64,000 nt of DNA from Clostridia bacterium (GCA_017623455.1 JAGAPA010000079.1:62001-126000); one strand, 5' to 3'. Shown: positions 9,180-18,440, counted from the first letter of the stretch. Numbers and translations are program-made. The notes: generated from the letters alone by a model not told the origin.

Positions 9180-10982
9180 ATGAGAGAATTATTTTACAAA
9201 CCGTACAGTCCCGAGTATAAATCGCCCGTGGGCGCAGTTACGGTAAACGAAAACTTTATAATAAAAATCCGCATAACCGAGCGCGACGATATCGAAAGCG
9301 TATACTTCGTTCTAAAAAAAGAGAACGAAGCGAAAATGTACTATCGCATGTATACGGAAAACGATTGTTATTGCGTTGATATGCCAATAACGAGCGTTGG
9401 ATTATACTTCTATCATTTCGAGGTGCGTCAGTACGGCGGAGGATACTTTAATATTTTTGCATCCCCCGATCTTACCCCCGTCTATCATTACGGAGAGGAT
9501 TGGCTGATGTTGGCACGCGAACGCGTTTACGAGCCGTCCGACACGTTAAAGGGCGGACTTATCTACCAAATCATGGTGGATAGATTTTGCGCTGTCGAGC
9601 CCAAGCGTACAAGAAACGACGTAGAATACCGTGACGATTGGTACGGTGTTCCGCACTATAAGCCCGACAAAAAGGGAATTGTGAGAAACAACGACTTTTT
9701 CGGCGGAAACCTGTCGGGAATAATAAGCAAGCTCGACTATCTTAAGAGCTTGGGAGTAACGTGCATCTATCTCAACCCCATTTTCAAGGCAAATTCCAAC
9801 CATAAGTACGATACGGGCGACTATTCTACTGTTGATCCGGACTTTGGAACGGAAGAGGATCTTAAAAACCTCATAAAAAAAGCAAAAGGCAGAGGAATGA
9901 AGATTATGCTCGACGGCGTTTTTTCGCATACGGGCGACGACAGCTTATACTTCAATAAGTACGGTTCTTATCCCACGCTTGGCGCATACCAGAGCAAGGA
10001 CAGTCCGTATTACAAGTGGTACACTTTCAAAAAGCATCCGTCCGACTACGAGTGCTGGTGGGGAATAAATATTCTTCCCAACGTTGTCGAAACGGAAGAA
10101 AGCTACAACGATTATATCAACGGCGAGAACGGAATTATTGCCAAGTATACAAAAATGGGTATTGGCGGATGGCGATTGGACGTAGCGGACGAGCTTCCCG
10201 ACGTATTCCTGCAAAACCTTACCAAGCGCGTAAAGACCGTAAACCCAAAGGCAATCGTTTTGGGCGAGGTGTGGGAGGACGCAGTAACTAAGGTAGCGTA
10301 CTCGGTGCGCCGTAAATATTTTTGGGGCAGAGAGCTTGACAGCGTAACTAATTACCCCTTCAAAGCTGATATTTTGGGTTTTATACAAAGCGGAGATGCA
10401 CAGCGCCTTAACCGTACGGTTATCACGCTTGTCGATCATTATCCTAAGGAGTATACCGCGTCGCTTATGAATATGGTAGGCACTCACGATACGGTAAGAG
10501 CTCTTACCTCGCTTTCTACCGACAAAGTCCCCTCTTCTCGTGATGAAAGAGCAGAAAAGAAGATAACGGACAGAGATCAGGCTGTCAAAAAGCTCAAGCT
10601 TGCCGCGGTTTTACAGTATACGTTACCCGGTGTTCCGCTCATTTTTTACGGCGATGAAGCAGGGCTTGAAGGCTATGAAGATCCTTTCAACAGAAGGTGT
10701 TATCCGTGGGGTAAGGAAGATAAAGACCTTATCGGATTTTTCCGCACGTTGGGCAAGGTAAGACAGGATAATATATCCATTCTTGCCGACGGTATTTACG
10801 AACCTCTTCTTGCAGAAAACGGGTTGTATATCTACGAGCGTAAAACTGAAAACGGAACGCTTCAGGTTATTGCAAATGCGCAAAAAACCGAATACGTATT
10901 GGACAAAACCGTCCACGACGAAATTACAAACAGCAATGTTAATACGCTTTCTCCCTATAGCGCAATCATAATTAAATACTAA
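9180..10982 (+). CDS. GH13 alpha-glucan hydrolase (neopullulanase / alpha-amylase type)
   Basis: Hydrolyses alpha-glucan or maltodextrin. An N-terminal beta-sandwich (about 1-110) precedes the TIM barrel. Catalytic blocks are DGVFSHT, GGWRLDVADE (nucleophile D334), LGEVWED (acid/base E363) and MVGTHDT (D437). The insert with NDFFGGNLSGI and NHKYDTGDY resembles neopullulanase or cyclomaltodextrinase subfamilies. 600 residues with no signal peptide, so it is probably cytosolic and acts on stored glycogen or imported dextrins. The ATG at 9180 lacks an obvious ribosome site, and the fifth GTGGGTCTGCCCAC hairpin ends 33 nt upstream. A terminator follows. The exact substrate cannot be read from sequence. 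Confidence 0.85.
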   Translation: MRELFYKPYSPEYKSPVGAVTVNENFIIKIRITERDDIESVYFVLKKENEAKMYYRMYTENDCYCVDMPITSVGLYFYHFEVRQYGGGYFNIFASPDLTPVYHYGEDWLMLARERVYEPSDTLKGGLIYQIMVDRFCAVEPKRTRNDVEYRDDWYGVPHYKPDKKGIVRNNDFFGGNLSGIISKLDYLKSLGVTCIYLNPIFKANSNHKYDTGDYSTVDPDFGTEEDLKNLIKKAKGRGMKIMLDGVFSHTGDDSLYFNKYGSYPTLGAYQSKDSPYYKWYTFKKHPSDYECWWGINILPNVVETEESYNDYINGENGIIAKYTKMGIGGWRLDVADELPDVFLQNLTKRVKTVNPKAIVLGEVWEDAVTKVAYSVRRKYFWGRELDSVTNYPFKADILGFIQSGDAQRLNRTVITLVDHYPKEYTASLMNMVGTHDTVRALTSLSTDKVPSSRDERAEKKITDRDQAVKKLKLAAVLQYTLPGVPLIFYGDEAGLEGYEDPFNRRCYPWGKEDKDLIGFFRTLGKVRQDNISILADGIYEPLLAENGLYIYERKTENGTLQVIANAQKTEYVLDKTVHDEITNSNVNTLSPYSAIIIKY

Positions 10983-10990
10983 AAAATAAA

Positions 10991-11027
10991 AACGCTAAAC
11001 CTGATAAAGATAGGTTTGGCGTTTTTT
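10991..11027 (+). terminator. Rho-independent terminator after the GH13 gene
   Basis: AACGCTAAACCT (10991-11002) pairs with AGGTTTGGCGTT (11012-11023), with G-U pairs allowed, and is followed by a T run. Confidence 0.85.
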
Positions 11028-11102
11028 GTATAGTTAAAAATCAGAATAAAGATTTTTGCGATAAATTAATTAATAATTTTATTGTTATTTTAGCAAAATC
11101 TG

Positions 11103-11131
11103 TTGCAAAATAAATTAAAATAGTGTATAAT
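11103..11131 (+). promoter_or_regulatory. Sigma-A-type promoter for the VTC operon
   Basis: TTGCAA (11103-11108), 17-bp spacer, TATAAT (11126-11131). It sits about 35 nt upstream of the first start codon in an AT-rich gap. Confidence 0.65.
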
Positions 11132-11168
11132 CTTATAGGTTAGACAATTAAGTGTATAGGAGAAAATG

Positions 11169-11885
11169 ATGAGCGAGTTCGTATTTAAACGTTACGAAAT
11201 CAAATACATACTCACTCCCGAACAGTATAGGGCTGTTTTGGAGGATATTTCTCCGTATATGAAAATGGATAAGTATGGGGAAAGTACTATACAAAGTTTG
11301 TACTACGATACCCCCGACTACTTGCTTATACGTAGGTCGATTGACAAACCCGAATACAAGGAAAAGATAAGGGTGAGAAGCTACGGAATAGCAAAAGAAG
11401 ACGACAAAGTGTATTTGGAGATTAAGAAAAAAGCGTTTGGAGTAGTGTTCAAGCGCAGAATTTCATTGCCTCACAAGGATGCTAAAGAGTTTTTTGACGG
11501 CGGTCTTAAGGATGACAAGGGGCAGATCGGAAAAGAGCTTGAGTACTGTCGCAAGTTTTATAAAAACCTACGCCCGTCAATGATGATTTTATACGACAGA
11601 ACCGCATACTATCAGGACGGAACGGATCTTAGAATGACGTTTGACAGAAACGTAAGATACCGCGTGGACAGGCTTGATCTTTCAAGCGGTCTGGATGGAA
11701 TACATCTTTTGGATAACGGGAAAATAATGTGGGAAGTAAAGTCGTCGGTTGACGCGTTTCCGTTATGGCTTGTCAAAATTTTGAGTAAGCACAAGCTGTA
11801 CAAGGCGTCTTTTTCCAAGTACGGCACCGCTTATATGAGAGAAATATTAAAGAAAAATACCTTGGAGGTAGAGGAAAGTGTATAG
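11169..11885 (+). CDS. VTC-domain polyphosphate polymerase family protein
   Basis: Member of the VTC domain family, whose founding member Vtc4 makes polyphosphate from ATP inside a tunnel fold. Family features are the opening FVFKRYEIKYILTPEQY, the YYDTPDYLLIRRSIDKP block, KEKIRVRSYG, and the basic YLEIKKKAFGVVFKRRI strand. About 238 residues, standard for bacterial members. ATG ATG occurs at 11166; the second (11169) has AGGAG (11158-11162) at better spacing, so I choose it. Its 3' end overlaps the GTG of the DUF4956 gene by 8 nt. The grouping with DUF4956 and a Cthe_2159-like protein is a recurrent Clostridia arrangement as I know it. Activity in bacteria is inferred from the family. Confidence 0.85.
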   Translation: MSEFVFKRYEIKYILTPEQYRAVLEDISPYMKMDKYGESTIQSLYYDTPDYLLIRRSIDKPEYKEKIRVRSYGIAKEDDKVYLEIKKKAFGVVFKRRISLPHKDAKEFFDGGLKDDKGQIGKELEYCRKFYKNLRPSMMILYDRTAYYQDGTDLRMTFDRNVRYRVDRLDLSSGLDGIHLLDNGKIMWEVKSSVDAFPLWLVKILSKHKLYKASFSKYGTAYMREILKKNTLEVEESV

Positions 11886-12583
11886 TTTTTTTAACAGTGT
11901 TTTTCAGGTTTATGAAAACCGTGCGTGGGAGATTTTTGCAAGCGTAGGCGCTGCGCTTATTTGCGGATTTTTATTCTCGTGGATCGTATCGTTTAAGATA
12001 AAGTCCACAAAGAAGTTCTTCGTAGTAAGTGCGCTTCTTCCTTGTATCGTGTCAATAATTATAATCACAGTTAACGGACATTTGGGAACGATTGCAGGCG
12101 CAGCAGGCGTAGGACTTGCGGTAGCAGGCGCGTTCTCGCTCGTACGTTTCCGTTCCGCTCAGGGTAGTGCGGAAGAGATTGGAGCAATCTTTATTACCAT
12201 GTCGGGCGGTTTTGCGTTCGGTATGGGATATATTGCATACGGCGTTATCTTTACCGCTTTGCTTACGGTTGCATTTTTTATCTACAGCCAGATCAATATT
12301 TGGGAACATAAGAAAAAGAAGGTTACGCGTCTTTTGAGAGTAACCATTCCGGAAGACCTCAATTACGTACATATGTTCGACGACTTGTGGGCAAAGTACA
12401 CCTCGGAGTGCGAAACCGTAAAGGTAAAAACTACCAATATGGGAAGCATGTTCAAGATCACCTACCGCATTGTGCTTAACAACAAAGATGAGGAAAAAAG
12501 AACTTATCGACGAGATTCGTTGCAGAAACGGAAACCTCGAGGTAATGATCGAAGAAGATATTTTGGAAGTTCCCGTTCTTTAA
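11878..12583 (+). CDS. DUF4956 membrane protein, reading frame broken by a 1-nt insertion
   Basis: Small integral membrane protein of the DUF4956 type. The N-terminal half has four likely membrane segments (GAALICGFLFSWIV, SALLPCIVSIIIITV, GAAGVGLAVAGAFSLVRFRSAQGSA, YGVIFTALLTVAFFIY) and the C-terminal part is a soluble domain. It starts at a GTG with GGAGG upstream, inside the VTC gene. The undisturbed frame runs to 12609 but ends in an unlikely Arg-rich tail. Dropping one A from the six-A run at 12494-12499 gives a natural end, ELIDEIRCRNGNLEVMIEE...EVPVL, with a stop at 12581-12583 (234 residues). I therefore read a frameshift after about residue 206. It may be a real mutation or an assembly error. 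Function is unknown. Confidence 0.75.
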
Positions 12584-12607
12584 TATCAAAAAATACTTAC
12601 AAGCAAT

Positions 12608-12645
12608 AACAACGGACAAAATTAAAACTGCCCGTTGTTAATTGT
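12608..12645 (+). terminator. Possible weak terminator after the DUF4956 gene
   Basis: AACAACGG (12608-12615) pairs with CCGTTGTT (12632-12639), but the tail AATTGTCTT is poor in U, so partial read-through into the lipoprotein gene is plausible. Confidence 0.45.
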
Positions 12646-12737
12646 CTTAAAAGCGTTAAAACACGTTCTGCTTTGCGTTGTACCTAAAAAATTGCATACG
12701 TAGCAGACAAAATCCAACACGCAAGTGAGGAGGAATT

Positions 12738-15700
12738 ATGAAAAAGAAAAGAATTCTCAGTGCAATATTTGCAATGCTTATGACTGCATCGGTGGCAATT
12801 TCTCCGATTTTGGGTTGCACCCCTGCAAGTCCGCCGACAACCGAACCGCCCACACCCCCGACTCCCGTGGATATGCAAGGAGTATCTTTGAGCGGTGCAA
12901 AGGTGTATTACGACGGAAATAAACATTCACTCTCGGTAGAGGGCGCACCGGTGGGGGCAAGCATAACGTACACCTACAATGGAGAAAACGTGGACGGAGT
13001 TACGGAAGTGGGTGTTTACGTGGTCGTTGCGAGGATATCGGCAGAAGGCTATAAGGATAAAACTCTTACCGCAATGATTGAGATTGCCACGCTTTTGGAA
13101 ATGAAAAGCCTTGTTTTGGAAGGAAAGACGGTAGAGTACAACGGAGCCAAACATTCACTTTCGGTTGCGGGTGCACCGAGTGGGGCAAGCATAACGTATA
13201 CCTACAACGGCGAAAACGTGGACGGAGTAACGGAAGTGGGAACGTACGTGGTCGTTGCAAAGGTAACGGCTGAGGGGTATAAAGACAAAACTCTTACCGC
13301 AACGTTAGAAATAAAAAACGTCGAGCTTAAAGATTTTACAGGAGTAAATCTTGAAGAAAAGACCGTAGATTACGACGGAAACAAACATTCACTCTCGGTA
13401 GAAGGCGTACCAGTGGGGGCAACCGTAACGTACACCTACAACGGCGCAAACGTGGACGGAGTTACGGAAGTAGGAACGTACGTGGTTGTTGCAAGGATAA
13501 CAGCGGATGGATACAAAGATAAGACGCTTACCGCAATGCTCGTTATTTCTCCTATCGAAAAAGATCCCGAGCTTGAAGAGATCACGGGAGTAACCCTTGA
13601 CGGAAAGACCTTAGAGTACGACGGAGCCAAACATTCTTTGTTGGTTGTTGGCGCACCGGTGGGGGCAACCGTAACGTACACTTACAACGACTTAACCGTG
13701 GACGGCGTAACGGAAGTGGGAACGTACGTGGTTGTTGCAAAAATAACCGCAGACGGCTATTACGAAAAAACTCTTACCGCAACGTTGGTTATTACCGAGG
13801 TTCAGCTATTGGAGATGACGGGAATAACGTTTGACGGAAAAAGCGTTATTTACGACGGAAATAAACATTCGCTTTTGGTGGAAGGCGCACCGAGTGGCGC
13901 AAGCATAACGTATACCTACAACGGTGAAAGCGTAGAGTCTGTTTCAGCAATCGGTTCTTACGTTGTTACAGCCGTAATAAAGTTAGAGGGCTATAAGGAC
14001 AAAACTGTTAGCGCAACTTTAGAGATTAAGGATCTTCTTACCATGACGGGCGTGGAGCTTGCAAGTAAAACGGTGGATTACGACGGAGAAGAACATTCTT
14101 TAGAGGTGGAAGGCGCACCCGGTGGCGCAGTCGTAACGTATACGTACAACGAAAAAGAAGTGTCGGGAGTTACTGATATAGGAAAGTATATCGTCGTTGC
14201 TAAAATTTCGGCAAAGAATTATAAAACTAAGACGCTTACTGCAACACTTACTATCCTTGGCGCACTGAGCTACGTTTCGTCAAGTGTTCCCAAAGCAACT
14301 GTACCTACTGTCAACACGGCAACGTCAACCCTTGCCAACGTACCATTGGAAGCGGATGCGTTCTCTGCAAAGGATTTGGAAACTTCTCACACACCCGTAA
14401 GTCCCGTTACGGTAACCCTTACCGCAAGTACTGCGTTTTCGAGCGGAGCAAATGCAACCGTGAGTGGCAGCGTCGTTACAATCAGCGCAGGCGGAACGTT
14501 TTACATAAAGGGAAGCGCGTCGGTTGAGTCCAAGGTTCAGATTGTTGTAAACGATACGGCAAAGGCTGAAAACGTGTTTATCGTTTTGCAAAACGTTAAT
14601 CTTACAAACGACGGAAAAGCTCCTCTTTACGTAAAAAAGGCAAAGAAAGTATTCCTTATTTTGGAGGGGGAAAACACGCTTACGTCTACGGGTACTTTCC
14701 TCGAAACAGACGAGGACGGAGTGGACGGCACTGTATTTGCAAAGGATAATCTCACCATAAAGGGTACAGGTTCGCTTACCATAAACAGCGTAAAGAAGGG
14801 AATTGTTGCAAAAGACAATCTTCGCATAACGGGAGGAACGGTTGTAGTTAACTCCAAGGCTCGCTCGGTTGACGCGAACGATTGTTTCAGTATCAGCAAT
14901 GCAAACGTAACTCTCAGTAGCGAAAATAACGACGGCGTTACCGTTGAAAATCTTGAAGATGTAACCAAGGGCTATTTCTTTATAAATAGCGGATCGCTTA
15001 CAATAAACTCCAAAAAGGACGGAATACAAACGAGCGGAGCAGTGGAAATTGTGGGCGGAACGGTAAATATTACCGCAGGCGGTGGATATACCGTTGTTTC
15101 CGATCCCGCGCTTACGTCCGCAAAGGGAATTAAGTCAACGGGCGATATTTTGATAAAAGGCGGAAACGTGGTTATCGACGCAAGCGAGGATGCAATACAC
15201 GGCTCTTCCTCTGTAGAATTTAACGGCGGTAGTTTGAGTCTTAGATCAAACAAGGACGCGGTGGATGTCGATAAGTCTATCACCGTAAACGGAGCAAGCA
15301 TTACTTCGGTAAATTGTTTAGATGGTCTTAAGGGTGAATCCGTTACCGTAAAGAGCGGTAATATCAATATCAAGTCACTTCAAGACGGACTTAAAGCAAT
15401 TGAAGAAGTCGGCGATGTAACCGCAGATACAACGACTCCTACAGAGGTTACCGACAGTCACGTATGCTTTATTAATATTACGGGCGGTACGGTAAAACTT
15501 GACGTTGAGGATAACGGTCTTGACAGTAAGGGTAATATTGCTGTCAGTGGCGGATCAGTTACCGTATTCGGTTCTAAAACGGGCGGAAAAGCTCTCAATT
15601 ACAACGGTAAAGCAACTGTGTCGGGCGGAAAGCTTATTGCGTTTGGACTTAAAGAAAAAGCGGTAAACTTCAGCCATGCGTCCGTAGAAAACTATCTCAT

Positions 15701-15878
15701 TTCATTAGACGTGCCGGCGCATGCAGGAGAAAAAGTAATAGTAAAAAAGGATAACGACGTATTGTTTGACGTCGCTCTTGCAAAAGAAACGACTTCCATA
15801 GTGCTTTCTTCTAATCTTAGCGCAGGTGAATACAGCATTTGTGTGGGAGTGTTTGAAGGAACGCTTATCGTTGCGTGA
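12738..15878 (+). CDS. Surface lipoprotein: six tandem beta repeats plus a Cthe_2159-like (DUF4353) beta-helix
   Basis: 1046-residue secreted lipoprotein. The signal peptide ends in the lipobox ILGC (Cys27), followed by a Pro/Thr linker (about 28-44). Residues about 46-510 hold six repeats of 76-80 residues with the core YDG-KHSL-V-GAP-GA--TYTYN--VDGVTEVG-YVVVAKI-A-GYK-KTLTATL, like bacterial immunoglobulin-like (MBG-type) modules. Residues about 515-1046 form a right-handed beta-helix with recurring ITGGTV-V, KDGI and SEDAI motifs, matching the Cthe_2159/DUF4353 carbohydrate-binding family; the described member binds pectic acid and calcium. The ribosome site GGAGG lies upstream. It is the last gene of the VTC-DUF4956 group and is followed by a strong terminator. 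The glycan target is unknown. Confidence 0.85.
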   Translation: MKKKRILSAIFAMLMTASVAISPILGCTPASPPTTEPPTPPTPVDMQGVSLSGAKVYYDGNKHSLSVEGAPVGASITYTYNGENVDGVTEVGVYVVVARISAEGYKDKTLTAMIEIATLLEMKSLVLEGKTVEYNGAKHSLSVAGAPSGASITYTYNGENVDGVTEVGTYVVVAKVTAEGYKDKTLTATLEIKNVELKDFTGVNLEEKTVDYDGNKHSLSVEGVPVGATVTYTYNGANVDGVTEVGTYVVVARITADGYKDKTLTAMLVISPIEKDPELEEITGVTLDGKTLEYDGAKHSLLVVGAPVGATVTYTYNDLTVDGVTEVGTYVVVAKITADGYYEKTLTATLVITEVQLLEMTGITFDGKSVIYDGNKHSLLVEGAPSGASITYTYNGESVESVSAIGSYVVTAVIKLEGYKDKTVSATLEIKDLLTMTGVELASKTVDYDGEEHSLEVEGAPGGAVVTYTYNEKEVSGVTDIGKYIVVAKISAKNYKTKTLTATLTILGALSYVSSSVPKATVPTVNTATSTLANVPLEADAFSAKDLETSHTPVSPVTVTLTASTAFSSGANATVSGSVVTISAGGTFYIKGSASVESKVQIVVNDTAKAENVFIVLQNVNLTNDGKAPLYVKKAKKVFLILEGENTLTSTGTFLETDEDGVDGTVFAKDNLTIKGTGSLTINSVKKGIVAKDNLRITGGTVVVNSKARSVDANDCFSISNANVTLSSENNDGVTVENLEDVTKGYFFINSGSLTINSKKDGIQTSGAVEIVGGTVNITAGGGYTVVSDPALTSAKGIKSTGDILIKGGNVVIDASEDAIHGSSSVEFNGGSLSLRSNKDAVDVDKSITVNGASITSVNCLDGLKGESVTVKSGNINIKSLQDGLKAIEEVGDVTADTTTPTEVTDSHVCFINITGGTVKLDVEDNGLDSKGNIAVSGGSVTVFGSKTGGKALNYNGKATVSGGKLIAFGLKEKAVNFSHASVENYLISLDVPAHAGEKVIVKKDNDVLFDVALAKETTSIVLSSNLSAGEYSICVGVFEGTLIVA
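12873..14265 (+). repeat. Six tandem ~234-bp coding repeats
   Basis: In-frame tandem repeats within the lipoprotein gene. Units 1-4 are closest at the DNA level (for example GCGCACCGGTGGGGGCAA and GTGGACGGAGTTACGGAAG recur); units 5 and 6 are more diverged. Copy number could change by recombination. Confidence 0.85.
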
Positions 15879-15904
15879 TTTGTCATAACATAAGTTTATC
15901 TAAA

Positions 15905-15943
15905 AAACCACCGCTAAAGGAGTAATCCTTAAGCGGTGGTTTT
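15905..15943. terminator. Bidirectional terminator
   Basis: AAACCACCGCT (15905-15915) pairs with AGCGGTGGTTT (15932-15942), and an inner AAGGA/TCCTT extends the stem. T runs flank both sides, so it can end the lipoprotein transcript on + and the glycyl radical enzyme/DegV-remnant transcript on -. Confidence 0.88.
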
Positions 15944-15975
15944 GGTTTGTCATAAATCGTTTTTGTGTCAAAAAT

Positions 15976-16272
15976 TCAGATACGTATGGCCGTTTTTACG
16001 GTTTTGATACCAAGCTTTTCTTCAAGCATATGTGACAAGTAATCAGCATCGTCCTTGCAGTCCGCGTGAGATATGTAAAGCTTTTTGTTCTCTCCTCTGA
16101 ACTTTTCGACAGTTTTAGCAATTAATTTTATTGAGCGATGAACAGCTGTTTTTATGTTAAAATCAAAGTGCGAACGTCTACTTTTGTATAGAGTTTTAAC
16201 AATATAGGGTATGAAAAATCTATAAGGACTTACGGCGATTTTAAGATTAATATCGCGGTGTAAAAAGTGCAC
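15976..16272 (-). pseudogene. Remnant of a DegV-family gene (C-terminal part)
   Basis: 98 codons from a GTG 11 nt behind the glycyl radical enzyme stop, with no good ribosome site. The stretch HRSIKLIAKTVEKF, then KKLYISHADCKDDADYL and LEEKLGIKTVKT, resembles the C-terminal fatty-acid-binding domain of DegV proteins, which are normally about 280 residues. The N-terminal domain and the usual GPVIG-HTGPGT ending are both missing. I infer a deletion relic; a short expressed protein is less likely. The family match rests on motif reading only. Confidence 0.5.
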
Positions 16273-16283
16273 CTAAAGCCGTA

Positions 16284-18404
16284 TTATTTAGAATGTTGTG
16301 TTCTGTCTATTATTCCGTCCTGAATATCTGAGTTAAGGCGAACAAAATAATCTGAAAAGCCTGATACTCTTACTCTTAAGTTTTTGTAATCATCAGGCGT
16401 TTCCTTTGCCTTTATTAGGTCTTCTTTAGAAACGTAGGTTAGCTGAAAATGTACGCCACCCAAATTAAAATACGTTTCAAAAAGCGAAACAAGTTTGTCA
16501 AAATTATCATCGTTTCGTACAAGCTCTTCTTCAATCGTAACGTTGGTTACCGTGCTTCCACAGCATATCCCGTTGGGGTCTGCTTTTGCAATAGAGAGAA
16601 GATAAGACGTAAGTCCGTCCCTATCTCTACCCAAGGTTTGCTGAAGTCCAAAAGACACGCTGTCACCTTTCTTTCTACCATCGGGAGTGGCTTGCATATT
16701 AGCACCGTACCAAACGTGATGTTGATTGTATCCAAACAAGTCGCCGATAAGAATTGGATAGCCAAATAAGTTTTTCTTACCTTTTAAGAAGTGGTAAATG
16801 CTTGCGTAAAATCTTTGCGCAATCTCGTTAGAGCGAGGAGTATCGTTGCCGAAAAAATCACCCTTTTTCTTTATTTGAGCGCGCAGTTCTTCATGACCTT
16901 CCCAGTTGTTTTTAAGTGCTTCGATAAGGGTAGGCATAGGAACAATCTTTTCGTCGTATACAAACTGCTTTACGATAATAAGCGAGTCAATCGCGGTAGT
17001 TGCGCCCATAAGTATAGGTGAAGATACAACCGTATCGCTTGCGCCTTGCGTGGGGCTTAAGCCTTTTTCCACACAGCCCTTAAACAGTAGAGCAGACAGG
17101 TAGTTAAAGTCTTCCGCACGTTTTGAAATAAACTTTCTGTCATACGCAATAATAGTGGCAAGATCGCTCGTCATTTCCTGCTCGAAAATTTTGTAAAAAT
17201 CGTCAAACGTTTTTGCTTTTTCTATATCGTTTGATTTTTTATGGAACAACGTTTCTATACACTTTGCGATATTGCCTTTTGTGGTAGCTCCCGCAGGGCC
17301 ACCTGCAAAAGACGGTTCGTTACAACCAAGGGTTGTGTATTTTACAGCGTCTTCGTACCTAAACCCACAGTATTCGGTGTAGCACTTTATGCGCTTGTCG
17401 TCATTTTGGAAAGCAATGCGCTTGTTTGGGTCTTTGCGTTCTTTATCCATTACCCAATAAAAGTTTTCTCTTCCCGTCTTTTTAGTCCACCTAAAAGTTA
17501 CTTGTGGAATCCAGGTGGGAAGATCTAAAAGCGATTCGATAATAAGCTTAGAAAATTCGCTAAATCCGTCTTCGCCGTTTTCTAAATATCCACCCACGCA
17601 AAAGTGTGATTCGCCACCGCGAGTAAAACGTTTATCGTTGTGCGGTGTTGCGATTTGCACCATAAGGAAAAGCTCTTGCAAATACGCGGTTGCCTCTTCT
17701 TTAGTGAGCGTGCCTTTTTCGATGTCTGCAAAGTAAAACGGAGCAAGATAGCGGTCAAGTGTGCCCAAACTGTCGGGGTCGGTAGCAAACCAAAAATATA
17801 CGGTAAGCACTGCTTCATAAAAGTTTTGTGGCGGATTTTCGGGGATACGTTGCAGAGTTTTTGCTAACTTTTCGAGATTTTGTCTATATTCTTGCTCTTG
17901 TACCGTCTTTGCAAATTCGCTTGCTTTGTCAGAACAAATTCGCGACCAAGCAATAAGAGTTTCCCCCACTTTTTTAAGGGCAATAAGGTAGTCCTTTTTC
18001 TCGCCGTCAAACTTTTCAATAGATTCGTCAACTTCTTTCAGTATGCCGTTCAATCCGATAGAAAGCGCTTTAGTGTAGTCAGCCGTTGCGTGTTGCCACT
18101 CTAAAGTAACAAGATTATTAAGTGGCTGACAGTAAAATTCTCGGGAAATGGATTGCCATCCTTTGTGTCCTTTACGCCTAAACATATCTCCAACAACCGA
18201 GCCGTCGGTATTAAAAAATCCCGTCATAAGAGAGTATTTGCTAATTATCGGTTTTTGATTTAGTATATATTCACAAAGTTGTTTGCTTTCCTTTTCAAAC
18301 TTGGGTAAAAATACGTCTTCTCTATCAAACTCGGTAGGGTTTGGATGAGCGTAGTTTTCGCCGTTTAGCGTAAGCTCTAATAAATGTTTAATTCTATCGT
18401 TCAT
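16284..18404 (-). CDS. Glycyl radical enzyme of the pyruvate formate-lyase superfamily, substrate unknown
   Basis: 706-residue anaerobic radical enzyme. The C-terminal glycyl radical loop reads RVSGFS (Gly682) and the catalytic cysteine loop reads LGCNEP (Cys361). It has a single Cys rather than the Cys-Cys of true pyruvate formate-lyase, so it belongs with the PFL-like enzymes and not PflB. Blocks such as TRGGESHFCVGGY and ANMQATPDGRKKGDSVSFG are typical of the superfamily. The ribosome site TAGGAG precedes the ATG. No radical-SAM activating enzyme is in the window, so activation must come from elsewhere. A divergent AraC regulator and an AEC transporter nearby suggest a catabolic role. Function is not assigned. 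Confidence 0.85.
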   Translation of the reverse strand: MNDRIKHLLELTLNGENYAHPNPTEFDREDVFLPKFEKESKQLCEYILNQKPIISKYSLMTGFFNTDGSVVGDMFRRKGHKGWQSISREFYCQPLNNLVTLEWQHATADYTKALSIGLNGILKEVDESIEKFDGEKKDYLIALKKVGETLIAWSRICSDKASEFAKTVQEQEYRQNLEKLAKTLQRIPENPPQNFYEAVLTVYFWFATDPDSLGTLDRYLAPFYFADIEKGTLTKEEATAYLQELFLMVQIATPHNDKRFTRGGESHFCVGGYLENGEDGFSEFSKLIIESLLDLPTWIPQVTFRWTKKTGRENFYWVMDKERKDPNKRIAFQNDDKRIKCYTEYCGFRYEDAVKYTTLGCNEPSFAGGPAGATTKGNIAKCIETLFHKKSNDIEKAKTFDDFYKIFEQEMTSDLATIIAYDRKFISKRAEDFNYLSALLFKGCVEKGLSPTQGASDTVVSSPILMGATTAIDSLIIVKQFVYDEKIVPMPTLIEALKNNWEGHEELRAQIKKKGDFFGNDTPRSNEIAQRFYASIYHFLKGKKNLFGYPILIGDLFGYNQHHVWYGANMQATPDGRKKGDSVSFGLQQTLGRDRDGLTSYLLSIAKADPNGICCGSTVTNVTIEEELVRNDDNFDKLVSLFETYFNLGGVHFQLTYVSKEDLIKAKETPDDYKNLRVRVSGFSDYFVRLNSDIQDGIIDRTQHSK

Positions 18405-18440
18405 AGTGTTTCTCCTAAAATAATTACGATTCTATTGTCG

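Noticed and set aside
12490..12505. Programmed -1 frameshift at AAAAAAG in the DUF4956 gene
   Set aside because: The heptamer is in the wrong phase for -1 slippage, and the shift needed is +1 (loss of one A). A mutation, assembly error or transcriptional slippage fits better.
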